From the NCBI GenBank assembly GCA_019931245.1, contig JAINDL010000014.1, positions 24,400 through 88,399 of the forward strand: a stretch of DNA of 64,000 nucleotides, written 5' to 3'. A program made the translations under genes and the position numbers. Numbering within the stretch: the first letter of the stretch is position 1; the number at the start of each line of letters is the position of its first letter. This document shows positions 9,010 through 16,643 of the stretch, piece by piece. This stretch comes from Bryobacteraceae bacterium CoA2 C42 (lineage in GTDB: Bacteria > Acidobacteriota > Terriglobia > Bryobacterales > Bryobacteraceae). The notes under the pieces were generated by a model. That model was not told the origin of the DNA. It saw nothing but the letters and a program-made list of their open reading frames with translations, and made no database searches.

Positions 9010-12000
9010 GAGTTTTTCCTGCGAGTTCCGAAGTAGAAAAGGGCGGCGAGGCAGACAGCCACCAGGCCACCGAGAAGAGAGTTGCGCACCGCGGCGGGCA
9101 CAGCCGGCGCGGCCATTTCGCGCACGAGCCGCTGGCCGGCCACGATGGCGCTGGACTGTTGGCCCGTGTTGGCGCGGCTGAGAGCCTCGGCGTAGCGGCG
9201 GGAGAGTTGCTGGCCGTTGCTGTTGCCCGGGGCATTCAACTGTTGCTGCACGAAACGCTGGAGGGCGTTGTTGCCGGTGGTGCGTTCTCCGCCGGAGGTG
9301 CCGTGCGCCGCCACCGACTGCGCATAGGCCTGCGCCAGCGTGGCGAGCACCTGCGCATCGGGCTTCCAGTAGCCTTGGCGCGCGGTTTCAAGCAAGGTGG
9401 CCGCGAGGTTCTGGAAGGCGAACGGGTTCTTCTTGTCAAACCACTCTTTGAGGCCGAGGTTGTCGCGGTCCTCGACATAGATCCGGTGGATTTCGTCCCA
9501 CATGTAGCCTTTGACCGCGTCGGGTTTGGTGACCTGCCAGCCGTAGAGATTGGAGGCGAGCTTGGCGATCTCCGCGGCGCCGGAGAAGTCGTTCTGCTTC
9601 ATGCCGTCGATCCATTTCCGGTTCCAGTAGAGCGCGCGAAGATCGGCGGCCAGGGCGTCTTCGACGGTTTTGACGCGGGATTTGTTGGCGTCGCGCGTAT
9701 CGGCCAGATAGGCGGCGGCGTTCTGCCCGGTGGTGTCGCGGATGGCCATCACCATGCCGCCGGAGTATTCAAAGTAGTGGTCCAGCGTGAGGGCGGAAAC
9801 GGTGTTTGACGAGTGCGAGATCGAGACCGCATCGGTGCCCTTGAGCGCGGATTGATAAAGCTCCGGGACCTTCTTTCCCCACTCGGCGCCCTGGGTGTAG
9901 ACGGCGCCCGCCCGGTCGAGATACTCGGCCGTCAGCTCTTTGGTATTGGTGTAGGCGCCGGAGTTGGAGATGCCGCCGGTAAGGCCGGTGCCGTAGCCGC
10001 CGGGTCCGTTCGAGAAGATGCGAGCGTGGGAAAGCTGGCGGGCTTCTTTGGCGGAAAGGCCCGACTGCTTGAGAGACTGCTCCAAAGCCTCCGAACCCTG
10101 CGCCACGTAGTTGTCGCCGTCCTTGGCGAGTACGGCCAGACGGACAGCCTTATCAAGAAGCTCCATGCGGTCGGGGAAGGAGTCGCGGAACTGGCCCGCG
10201 GCCTGCAGAATCACGTCGACGCGCGGCCGCTTGAGTTCGCTCATGGGAATGACTTCAAGATCGATGACGATACCGCGCTGATCCCACACCGGCTTGACGC
10301 CGAGCAGAAAGAGCGCCTGCGCCAGGTCCGATCCATATTGGCGAACCAGTTCCGTCGGCCACAGGTTGAAGCCCACCTTCTTCGGCCAGCGGCCCAGACG
10401 TTTGCGTTCCGCTTCCAGGAGCTGATTGCCGAGCGCCACGCCGACGTCCCAGGCGGCGCGCGTGGGGATCTCGGCCGGGTTCACTCCGTACAGATTGCGT
10501 CCGGTGGGCAGGGCCGAGGGGGTGCGGACGGGGTCGCCACCGCCGCCGGGGCGGATGTAGCGACCATCGAGCGCCCGGAGGGTCTGGTTGACCTCGTTGG
10601 CGGATTCGGCGAAAGCGGCTTTAAGCATGGCGACGCGGGAGGCGTCGTCCGTGGGCGCGGGCGCGGGGGTGGGGCCGGACGCCGGAGCCGCTGGTCCATC
10701 GCCGAAGGCCATGGCCACGGGGCTGTTGGCGCGCTGCATGCGGGCCTGCACGTCGGGGGGCGGGGCACCAATTTTGGGGATCCACGCCGGGTGGCCGCTG
10801 GCGATCGGAGCCGGCTTGGCGGGCTGCGTTTCGGGGGCGAACTCGCGCTTGCCGGTGCCGGGAGTGGGGGCGAACGGGCGTTCGAAACCGGCCAGCCGCA
10901 CGGGAACAACCGGGGTGGCGGCCATCAGCGAGCCGACACGTTCGGCCGCGCGCTGGCGGTCGCCGCCCGCTTTGGCCAGGAACGCGGGCCCGAGGATCTC
11001 CACCATCGTCTGGCGCAACTCTCGGGGGTCGTCCGCCACGCCGTGCGTGTGCATGCCAACGGGGATGCGGGACTCCTCGAGTTCGTCGAGGTAGGCGTCG
11101 AGGGCGGCCACCTGCTCGTCGGTGGGTTTGGCGCGGCGCCAGTCGTAGCGCAGGTCCTGATCGAGCTTCCGGCGCACGGCCACTTCGGCAATCCGCGCGC
11201 GCATCTGCTCCTTCAACAGGCCCGGGTCCTGCGCGGTGAAGCGCTGCGTTTCGCGGTAGAGGGTGGCGATCTCCTGGTCGGAGGCGGACAACTGCGCGGC
11301 CTGGATGGGCGGCGTCTGATGGCTGACCAGCACGGCCGAGCCGCGGCGCTTGGCGATGAGGGCCTCGCCCACGTTGTCCATCGTGTAGACGTAGACATTC
11401 GGCAGCGCGGCGACGACGCGGTCCGACCAGTCGTCCTCCATCTGGCCCACCGGCCGGCCGGGTAGGAACTCATAGGTGCCGTGCGTGCCGTAGTGCACCA
11501 GCGCATCGGCCCGCAGGCCCTCCTGCAGCCACCAGTACAGCGCGAGGTATTGATGCGGCGGTGGGACCTTATCGGAGTGTGCCAGCTTGGAGTCCATCAC
11601 CGCGCCGCGGGCCGGCTGGGGCAGCAGAACGACGTTACCGAAGGAGAGCGTAGGCAGCACGAAGAAGCTTTTCCCGTCGCGGCGCACCGTCATGAAGGCG
11701 CCGGGCGGGGGGCCGTAGGCTTCGGTCACCGCCGTCTGCATGGCCGCCGGGAGCTTGGCAAACCAGGCGTTGTAACCCTCTACCGGCAGCAGAGTGACAC
11801 CCGGTTCCGCCACCAGCTTTTCCATCTCGCCCGTTTCGGTCTCGCTCACGTTCCGGCCGCGGGCTTGCATCAAGCGGAGCAACTGTTCGGCGTCCTGCGG
11901 GTTGTTCTCGACGCGGTAACCGGCCGCCTTCATCCGATTGAGAAAACCCACCAGGCTGCGCGGAACATTCATCCCTTGCGCTGTAAAATCCGCTTTGCCG

Positions 12001-13130
12001 ATGCCGTTGAAGTAGACGACGGCGATCTTCTTTTCCGCGTTCGCCACGCGCCGCAGCCGCACCCACCGCTCGGCGCGGTCCACGAGGCGCTCCACCCGTT
12101 CGGCAATTGGCGCCTCCACGCGGCGCCCGGCGGTGTCCTTCACCATGCCTTCAATCAGCACCGGCTCCACGGTCCCGTCGAGTTCACTCACCACGGTGCC
12201 AATCGAAAGCCCCGGGCCGCGAATGCCGCCCTTGTCTTTTTGATATTCGTCGATGGTCTTCTGCTCAAACATCAACGTAAGGCCGCGCACCATGGGGGCG
12301 TCGATGCGGGCATTCATCAGTTCGACTCCCCGTTCGCCCTGAAAGAAGCGCCCGTGCGAGCGGTTGACGATCAGATCCGGCTTGACCTCTTCGAGCAGTT
12401 GGCCGAGCTGCGTGGCGCCGAAGAGCGCCGCCACGTTGAAATTGCGTTTTTCAAAGGCGTTGATGAGGCCGTCGGTACCCTGGGTGATACCGGTTTTCCA
12501 GCCCTGCGAGAAGTCGAGCGCGACCCAGGGTTGGCCGGGCTTCTCGCGACCGGTCTTGGCGTACCAGGCTTTGTAGGCCGCCGTGGTCGTCATGACATCG
12601 GCGGTTCCAGGATGATAGAAGCCGCTTTCCGGGAGCGCGGCGGGCGGTTCAACCGGGGCGTTGCCGCCGGCGTAGGTCGCCGTCAAAAAGCGGAGCAGCC
12701 GGGCCCAATTCTCCACGCCGCCGTTGGAAAAGTAGCCGCTGACAAACTTGTCCTTACCCGCAAAGTCCGCATTGCCCAGACGCATCATTTCGGCCTGCCG
12801 GGGCGGCAGGACGATCACCTTCACACCGGCGCTGACAGCGTTCGCAAAGGCCTGCTGCGCCTCTTTCGAGTACGGCTCGGCGCGTAAGCCGCTGACCAGA
12901 ACCACCTTGAAGGGCTGCAGATCAAAGGGTTTGGTGGCGGCATCGACCGTCTCCCGGGACCAGGTCTCTACTTTGATCCCGCTCTTTTCGGCTGCCTTTT
13001 CAGCCAGGATGACGAGCTGATCGGCGAAGCCGAGAAAGAGAATTTTCGGACGCGTCAACGCCCGGAAGGCAAAGTAGCCGCCCGCGCAGAGGGCCAGGGT
13101 GGCAAGGGCAATCGCCAGTTTCTTTTTCAT
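9006..13130 (-). CDS. Membrane-anchored CobN/HmuS-like metal-tetrapyrrole chelatase
   Basis: About 1374 residues. The start at 13130 is chosen because MKKKLAIALATLALCAGGYF is a proper signal/anchor and its ATG overlaps the upstream TGA (ATGA); the frame stays open 28 codons further upstream. CobN-family blocks include HYGTHGTYEFLPGRPVGQ, GMHTHGVADDPRELRQTM and RIFSNGPGGYGTGLTGG. A Pro/Ala-rich insert lies at about 800-890, and a second membrane helix at the extreme C-terminus (SLLGGLVAVCLAALFYFGTR) precedes RRKNS. Classical CobN is cytosolic and inserts cobalt with CobS/CobT; none of those is here and the anchors imply an extracytoplasmic enzyme. With TonB receptor, ExbB-like and DUF2149 partners it best matches HmuS-type proteins reported to remove iron from heme. 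The substrate is unproven. Confidence 0.85.
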   Translation of the reverse strand: MKKKLAIALATLALCAGGYFAFRALTRPKILFLGFADQLVILAEKAAEKSGIKVETWSRETVDAATKPFDLQPFKVVLVSGLRAEPYSKEAQQAFANAVSAGVKVIVLPPRQAEMMRLGNADFAGKDKFVSGYFSNGGVENWARLLRFLTATYAGGNAPVEPPAALPESGFYHPGTADVMTTTAAYKAWYAKTGREKPGQPWVALDFSQGWKTGITQGTDGLINAFEKRNFNVAALFGATQLGQLLEEVKPDLIVNRSHGRFFQGERGVELMNARIDAPMVRGLTLMFEQKTIDEYQKDKGGIRGPGLSIGTVVSELDGTVEPVLIEGMVKDTAGRRVEAPIAERVERLVDRAERWVRLRRVANAEKKIAVVYFNGIGKADFTAQGMNVPRSLVGFLNRMKAAGYRVENNPQDAEQLLRLMQARGRNVSETETGEMEKLVAEPGVTLLPVEGYNAWFAKLPAAMQTAVTEAYGPPPGAFMTVRRDGKSFFVLPTLSFGNVVLLPQPARGAVMDSKLAHSDKVPPPHQYLALYWWLQEGLRADALVHYGTHGTYEFLPGRPVGQMEDDWSDRVVAALPNVYVYTMDNVGEALIAKRRGSAVLVSHQTPPIQAAQLSASDQEIATLYRETQRFTAQDPGLLKEQMRARIAEVAVRRKLDQDLRYDWRRAKPTDEQVAALDAYLDELEESRIPVGMHTHGVADDPRELRQTMVEILGPAFLAKAGGDRQRAAERVGSLMAATPVVPVRLAGFERPFAPTPGTGKREFAPETQPAKPAPIASGHPAWIPKIGAPPPDVQARMQRANSPVAMAFGDGPAAPASGPTPAPAPTDDASRVAMLKAAFAESANEVNQTLRALDGRYIRPGGGGDPVRTPSALPTGRNLYGVNPAEIPTRAAWDVGVALGNQLLEAERKRLGRWPKKVGFNLWPTELVRQYGSDLAQALFLLGVKPVWDQRGIVIDLEVIPMSELKRPRVDVILQAAGQFRDSFPDRMELLDKAVRLAVLAKDGDNYVAQGSEALEQSLKQSGLSAKEARQLSHARIFSNGPGGYGTGLTGGISNSGAYTNTKELTAEYLDRAGAVYTQGAEWGKKVPELYQSALKGTDAVSISHSSNTVSALTLDHYFEYSGGMVMAIRDTTGQNAAAYLADTRDANKSRVKTVEDALAADLRALYWNRKWIDGMKQNDFSGAAEIAKLASNLYGWQVTKPDAVKGYMWDEIHRIYVEDRDNLGLKEWFDKKNPFAFQNLAATLLETARQGYWKPDAQVLATLAQAYAQSVAAHGTSGGERTTGNNALQRFVQQQLNAPGNSNGQQLSRRYAEALSRANTGQQSSAIVAGQRLVREMAAPAVPAAVRNSLLGGLVAVCLAALFYFGTRRKNS

Positions 13131-14314
13131 TTCGATTCGAGCCTCACTGGAGTAAGCCGGGACGACTCCCCGGAGTCCCGGGTACCGGGCGCGCCGTTCT
13201 CCTCCGGCAGCCACAACGCCAACAGAAAACTCATGTCAGCGAGGTCCTGTTGATACCAACCGCGCATCACCACGCTGACGGCGTAGCAGGCGCCGCCGAC
13301 CAGCAGACCCAGCACCGTAGTGGTGAAGCCGATCTGCAGATTGGACGCCATCGCCTGCATGTCGCCCTTGGCCAGACCGGCCAGCGCCGGCTGCAGCGGG
13401 ATTAAGGTGCCGACCAGGCCGAGCATCGGCCCCACTTTGGCCATGATCCCCAACCGCTCGACGCGCCCCTGCATCAGGTGTTCGAGGTCCGCCACGGTCT
13501 TGTCGATCATCGCTGGAAAGTCCGCATGCTGGCCGACGGCCCGTTGCAACCGGCGCCAGTCGCCGCGCAGCGGCAGTTCGAGGAAACGCGTCTGTTCCGG
13601 CTCCCCCTGCATCAGGCGGGCGATCGCCGCGGCGTTGTGGCGATGCTCAGCCCGGTCGGCCAGAAACCGTCCAACAACCCAGACGCCGTAGGCGAAAGCA
13701 ACCAGGGTGCCCAGGAGCGTCGGCAGCAGAAAAGCATTCGAGAGAACGTAGAGAAGATCGTGGAGGGAGTTCATGGTAAGACCGGTGGTCCCGGCAAAAG
13801 GGACCAGAAGCAGGGCGGACAAATGAGACCCGGCGAGCAGGTCCTGCATCCGCCCAGCCGAAAGGCGGCGCAGCCGGAACAGCACCGCAAAGACGCCAAC
13901 CAGCAGGCCGTACACAACCACGGCGGCAACGCCCGCCAACAGGCCGTTTGGAAGAGGAGCGTGCTGGAGCAGAACGGCGGGAAAGCCAACGGCGAAGGCC
14001 ATAAACACGGGGCCGGACCACAGGCTGAGCAGCGGGCGGGGCCGGTCCGGCGCCTGACGCATCAGCCAGCCGGCCAGCAACGCGTGAACAGCGAGACATC
14101 CGGCCCAGACCGGCACCGGTCGCAGCAGACTCATCGTCTGCGCCGGAGGCAACCGGTCGGCGGCTTCCCCGCCGACCAGCAGCGCCAGCACCGGCCAGCC
14201 GGCCAGAATCGTCAGACGCGGGCGCGTATGCGCGACCCCGGTCAGCACGCAGGCGTCGCGCAAAGCGGCGAGGAGTGCGAAGGCGAGCAGGAGGCTGAGG
14301 AAGTCGCTATTCAT
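13127..14314 (-). CDS. MotA/TolQ/ExbB-like proton channel fused to an N-terminal multi-helix domain
   Basis: A 395-residue integral membrane protein and the first gene of the operon. Residues 1-200 hold about six hydrophobic helices (for example SLLLAFALLAALRDA and LLAGVAAVVVYGLLVGVFAV). This part resembles the separate DUF2162-type membrane proteins seen in CobN-like loci, but that match is tentative. Residues about 210-370 are a MotA/TolQ/ExbB domain with the signature GPMLGLVGTLIPLQPALAGL and a following helix TTTVLGLLVGGACYAVSVV. It should form the proton-driven motor with the DUF2149 protein. Its TGA overlaps the CobN-like ATG. A promoter and palindrome lie within 60 nt of its ATG. Confidence 0.82.
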   Translation of the reverse strand: MNSDFLSLLLAFALLAALRDACVLTGVAHTRPRLTILAGWPVLALLVGGEAADRLPPAQTMSLLRPVPVWAGCLAVHALLAGWLMRQAPDRPRPLLSLWSGPVFMAFAVGFPAVLLQHAPLPNGLLAGVAAVVVYGLLVGVFAVLFRLRRLSAGRMQDLLAGSHLSALLLVPFAGTTGLTMNSLHDLLYVLSNAFLLPTLLGTLVAFAYGVWVVGRFLADRAEHRHNAAAIARLMQGEPEQTRFLELPLRGDWRRLQRAVGQHADFPAMIDKTVADLEHLMQGRVERLGIMAKVGPMLGLVGTLIPLQPALAGLAKGDMQAMASNLQIGFTTTVLGLLVGGACYAVSVVMRGWYQQDLADMSFLLALWLPEENGAPGTRDSGESSRLTPVRLESK

Positions 14315-14325
14315 TACGAGATCGC

Positions 14326-14349
14326 ATTCTCATCTGAGAAGATGAGAAT
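14326..14349. promoter_or_regulatory. Operator-like palindrome overlapping the -10 box of the CobN/HmuS-like operon
   Basis: Perfect 9-bp arms ATTCTCATC (14326-14334) and GATGAGAAT (14341-14349) flank a 6-bp centre TGAGAA, which repeats part of the right arm. It lies 12-35 nt before the start codon at 14314 and covers most of the predicted -10 box, the usual position for repression. The half-site GATGAGAAT is close to Fur half-sites, but the arms are turned outward relative to a classical Fur box, so the regulator family is left open. Confidence 0.75.
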
Positions 14350-14373
14350 AGCGTATCGTATTTGACTTCGCAA
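14345..14373 (-). promoter_or_regulatory. Sigma-70-type promoter of the CobN/HmuS-like operon
   Basis: On the minus strand TTGCGA (14373-14368) and TATTCT (14350-14345) are separated by exactly 17 nt. Transcription would start about 25 nt before the ATG at 14314. The -10 box shares five bases with the left arm (minus-strand sense) of the palindrome at 14326-14349. Confidence 0.6.
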
Positions 14374-14392
14374 CAGAAAAGCGTGAAGAGAG

Positions 14393-15799
14393 CTAGCGGG
14401 CCAACTGCCAGCCGTTTTCGATCTTCAGCGCGAGCGTGTAAGGCGCCGGGGCGGCGGGTAGCTCCACCTGCAGGGCCGAACCCTTTTGTGTGGCCTTCAC
14501 CGGGCCACCGCCCAGAACGCTGACCTTACCGGCGGCGTCCAGGAAGAGGTTCTCGATGGTGACCGGGCCGGTGGTCCGGTCATGGAGGAAGGCATAGAGG
14601 GTTTCGCCGCGGCGGGTGTAATTGACCTTGCCGCCGTCGGCGGTCTTGCCGGCGGGGTTGGCGGCGGGGGTAGTGCCATAGATCGCTTCGCCGTTGCGCG
14701 CCATCCACTCGCCGAGTTTGGTGAGGCGATCCTGCTGGATGTCGCTGATCGACCCGTCCGGCCGGGGGCCGACGTTCAACAGCAGATTGCCGTTGTTGCT
14801 GACGATGTCGACGAACAGGGCGATGAGCTTGGCGGCGGACATGACGTGCTCCGGCCCCTCAATCTGGTTGTAGCCGAAGCTGAAGCCGAGGCCGCGGCAG
14901 GCCTCCCACTTCTTGCCCTGGATGCGGTCCATGACGGCGTACTCCGGGGTCGTGAAGTCGAAGTGATCCTGAGTGAAGCGGTTGTTGATCAGGCCTTCCG
15001 GGAACTTGTTGTAGTAGTCGGCGAAGATCTCGGGGAGCTGTCCCTGGCGGGGATAGCCGATGTCGTTCCACAGGACCGACGGCTGGTAGCGTTCGATCAG
15101 TTCGCGCCAGTGGGCGTCGGCGTAGCGGGCGTAGGGTTCGGTATGGATGACGGTGCCGGCCACCTGCGCCATGGAGGTGACGGGGGTCGGGTTGATGCTC
15201 CAATCGAGGCCCCCCGAATAATAGAGACCCATGCGCAGGCCGGCCGCGCGGACGGCCTGCGTGAGGTCGCCGACGAGGTCCCGCTGCGAGTTCAACCCCG
15301 GGCGCTCGGGATGGGCGACGCGGCTGGGCCAGAGGGTGAAGCCATCGTGGTGTTTGGTGGTGAGTACGACGTAGCGGGCGCCGGCCGCGGCGAACAGTTT
15401 AGCCCAGGCGGCGGGCTGCCACTTGGCGGTTTCGCGGTTAAAGGTTTCGGCGAAACGGTAGTAGTCGTAGTCCTCGCCGTAGGTCTTGGCGTGATGGCGC
15501 CAGGTCTGGGAGTTCTTGAGGCGGATCGAGTTCAGGTACCATTCGGCGTAGGGGTTGTTGGCAAACCAGGTGGAAAAATCGACCTTGCCGAGTTCGCCGG
15601 TGGGCGGGGCCCACGCCGGTACCGAGTAGAGCCCCCAATGGACGAAGATGCCCAGTTTGGCTTCGTTGAACCAGGCGGGCACCTGATGCCGGCGCAGCGA
15701 ATTCCAATCGGCAGTGAAGCGCATCGGGCCGTTCGGACGGCGTTGGGCAAAGGCGGCGGCGGCGCCGAGCGTGCAAACGAAGGTGCGGCGGGTGCTCAT
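14393..15799 (-). CDS. Secreted alpha-L-fucosidase, GH29
   Basis: A 468-residue glycoside hydrolase releasing alpha-linked L-fucose. The N-terminus MSTRRTFVCTLGAAAAFA is Tat-like. GH29 hallmarks: EAKLGIFVHWGLYSVPAW (47-64), TKHHDGFTLW with His150-His151, and LWNDIGYP, where Asp246 is the expected nucleophile. The C-terminal 100 residues form a small beta domain. The length fits the single-domain bacterial fucosidases. It is divergent from the DUF3050 gene across a 55-nt gap containing TATACT in the minus-strand -10 position. The natural substrate (algal, plant or host glycan) is not evident. Confidence 0.93.
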   Translation of the reverse strand: MSTRRTFVCTLGAAAAFAQRRPNGPMRFTADWNSLRRHQVPAWFNEAKLGIFVHWGLYSVPAWAPPTGELGKVDFSTWFANNPYAEWYLNSIRLKNSQTWRHHAKTYGEDYDYYRFAETFNRETAKWQPAAWAKLFAAAGARYVVLTTKHHDGFTLWPSRVAHPERPGLNSQRDLVGDLTQAVRAAGLRMGLYYSGGLDWSINPTPVTSMAQVAGTVIHTEPYARYADAHWRELIERYQPSVLWNDIGYPRQGQLPEIFADYYNKFPEGLINNRFTQDHFDFTTPEYAVMDRIQGKKWEACRGLGFSFGYNQIEGPEHVMSAAKLIALFVDIVSNNGNLLLNVGPRPDGSISDIQQDRLTKLGEWMARNGEAIYGTTPAANPAGKTADGGKVNYTRRGETLYAFLHDRTTGPVTIENLFLDAAGKVSVLGGGPVKATQKGSALQVELPAAPAPYTLALKIENGWQLAR

Positions 15800-15854
15800 G
15801 ATGGCTAGTATATGGAATCCCGGGGCTGAGTTTCGTCATCTGTTTGGTAGGTTC

Positions 15855-16643
15855 ATGAATACAGTGTCTGCCGTATCTGCCGGGAGTTCTCCGGCCCTTG
15901 CCGGTCTGCGGCAGCGAATCGACAACCACCCCGTCTACGCCGCTGTTCGCACCCCGGCGGCGCTCGGGATGTTTACGTCCCACCATGTTTTCGCCGTCTG
16001 GGACTTCATGAGTCTGCTTAAGCGGTTGCAGCGGGATTTGACCTGTGTGACTCTGCCCTGGATGCCGTCACCCTATCCCGCCGCCGCGCGGTTGATCAAC
16101 GAGATTGTGCTCGGCGAGGAGTCCGACGAAACGCCGGACGGTTTTTGCAGCCATTACGAGCTGTATCGCGGGGCGATGGCCGAGATTGGCGCCCCGGCAG
16201 AGTGGATCGATAACTTCCTGGCCCGTCTGCGCAAAGGGGAGGCGGTACTGCCGGCTCTGCACGCCTGCGGGGCGCCGCCCTCGGTCGTGCAGTTCGTCGA
16301 GACGACGTTTTCCGTCGTGCTGCACGGAGCGATGCACGAAGTGGCGGCCGTCTTTACGCTGACGCGGGAGGATCTGGTGCCCGAAATGTTCGTCCGCGTG
16401 ACTGAAGAGTGCGCCATGCATCGGGACGGCTTCCCGCGGTTCTTCTACTACCTCGATCGTCACATCGAGGTCGACTCCGGCTCCCACGGGCCCATGGCGC
16501 GGGCGCTGCTGAGCGAGTTGTGCGGCAGTAGCGCGAAACGATGGCAGGAGGCCGATGCGGCAGCCTGCCGGGCCCTGGCGTCCCGCGTAGCGCTGTGGGA
16601 TGGGGTGGTCGAAGCGCTCAGCGGGGGTCCCGCTCCGCTCTAG
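15855..16643 (+). CDS. DUF3050 family protein (heme-oxygenase-like fold)
   Basis: About 262 residues. Start taken at the ATG at 15855 (MNTVSAVSAGSSPALAGLRQ) because upstream in-frame codons overlap the divergent fucosidase. The hallmark block is HPVYAAVRTPAALGMFTSHH followed by VFAVWDFMSLLKRLQ, LINEIVLGEESDE and SHYELYRGAMAEIG. These Glu/His/Asp positions are those of a heme-oxygenase-like metal-oxidase helical bundle. Known members act in tailoring or are uncharacterised; no reaction can be assigned. It ends convergently with the secretin-like gene, the two stop codons sharing CTAG at 16640-16643. Proximity to the tetrapyrrole operon may be coincidence. Confidence 0.85.
   Translation: MNTVSAVSAGSSPALAGLRQRIDNHPVYAAVRTPAALGMFTSHHVFAVWDFMSLLKRLQRDLTCVTLPWMPSPYPAAARLINEIVLGEESDETPDGFCSHYELYRGAMAEIGAPAEWIDNFLARLRKGEAVLPALHACGAPPSVVQFVETTFSVVLHGAMHEVAAVFTLTREDLVPEMFVRVTEECAMHRDGFPRFFYYLDRHIEVDSGSHGPMARALLSELCGSSAKRWQEADAAACRALASRVALWDGVVEALSGGPAPL

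Noticed and set aside
9006..13130. CobN as part of aerobic cobalamin synthesis
   Set aside because: No cobS, cobT or other cob genes are present, the protein has export/anchor helices at both ends, and its partners are TonB-system proteins.
14315..14392. A cobalamin riboswitch upstream of the TonB/CobN-like operon
   Set aside because: The intergenic is too short and lacks a B12-box; the palindrome and promoter explain it better.
15855..16643. DUF3050 protein as a heme oxygenase serving the nearby tetrapyrrole operon
   Set aside because: It shares only the fold, lies on the opposite strand beyond the fucosidase, and has no shared regulatory site that I can see.
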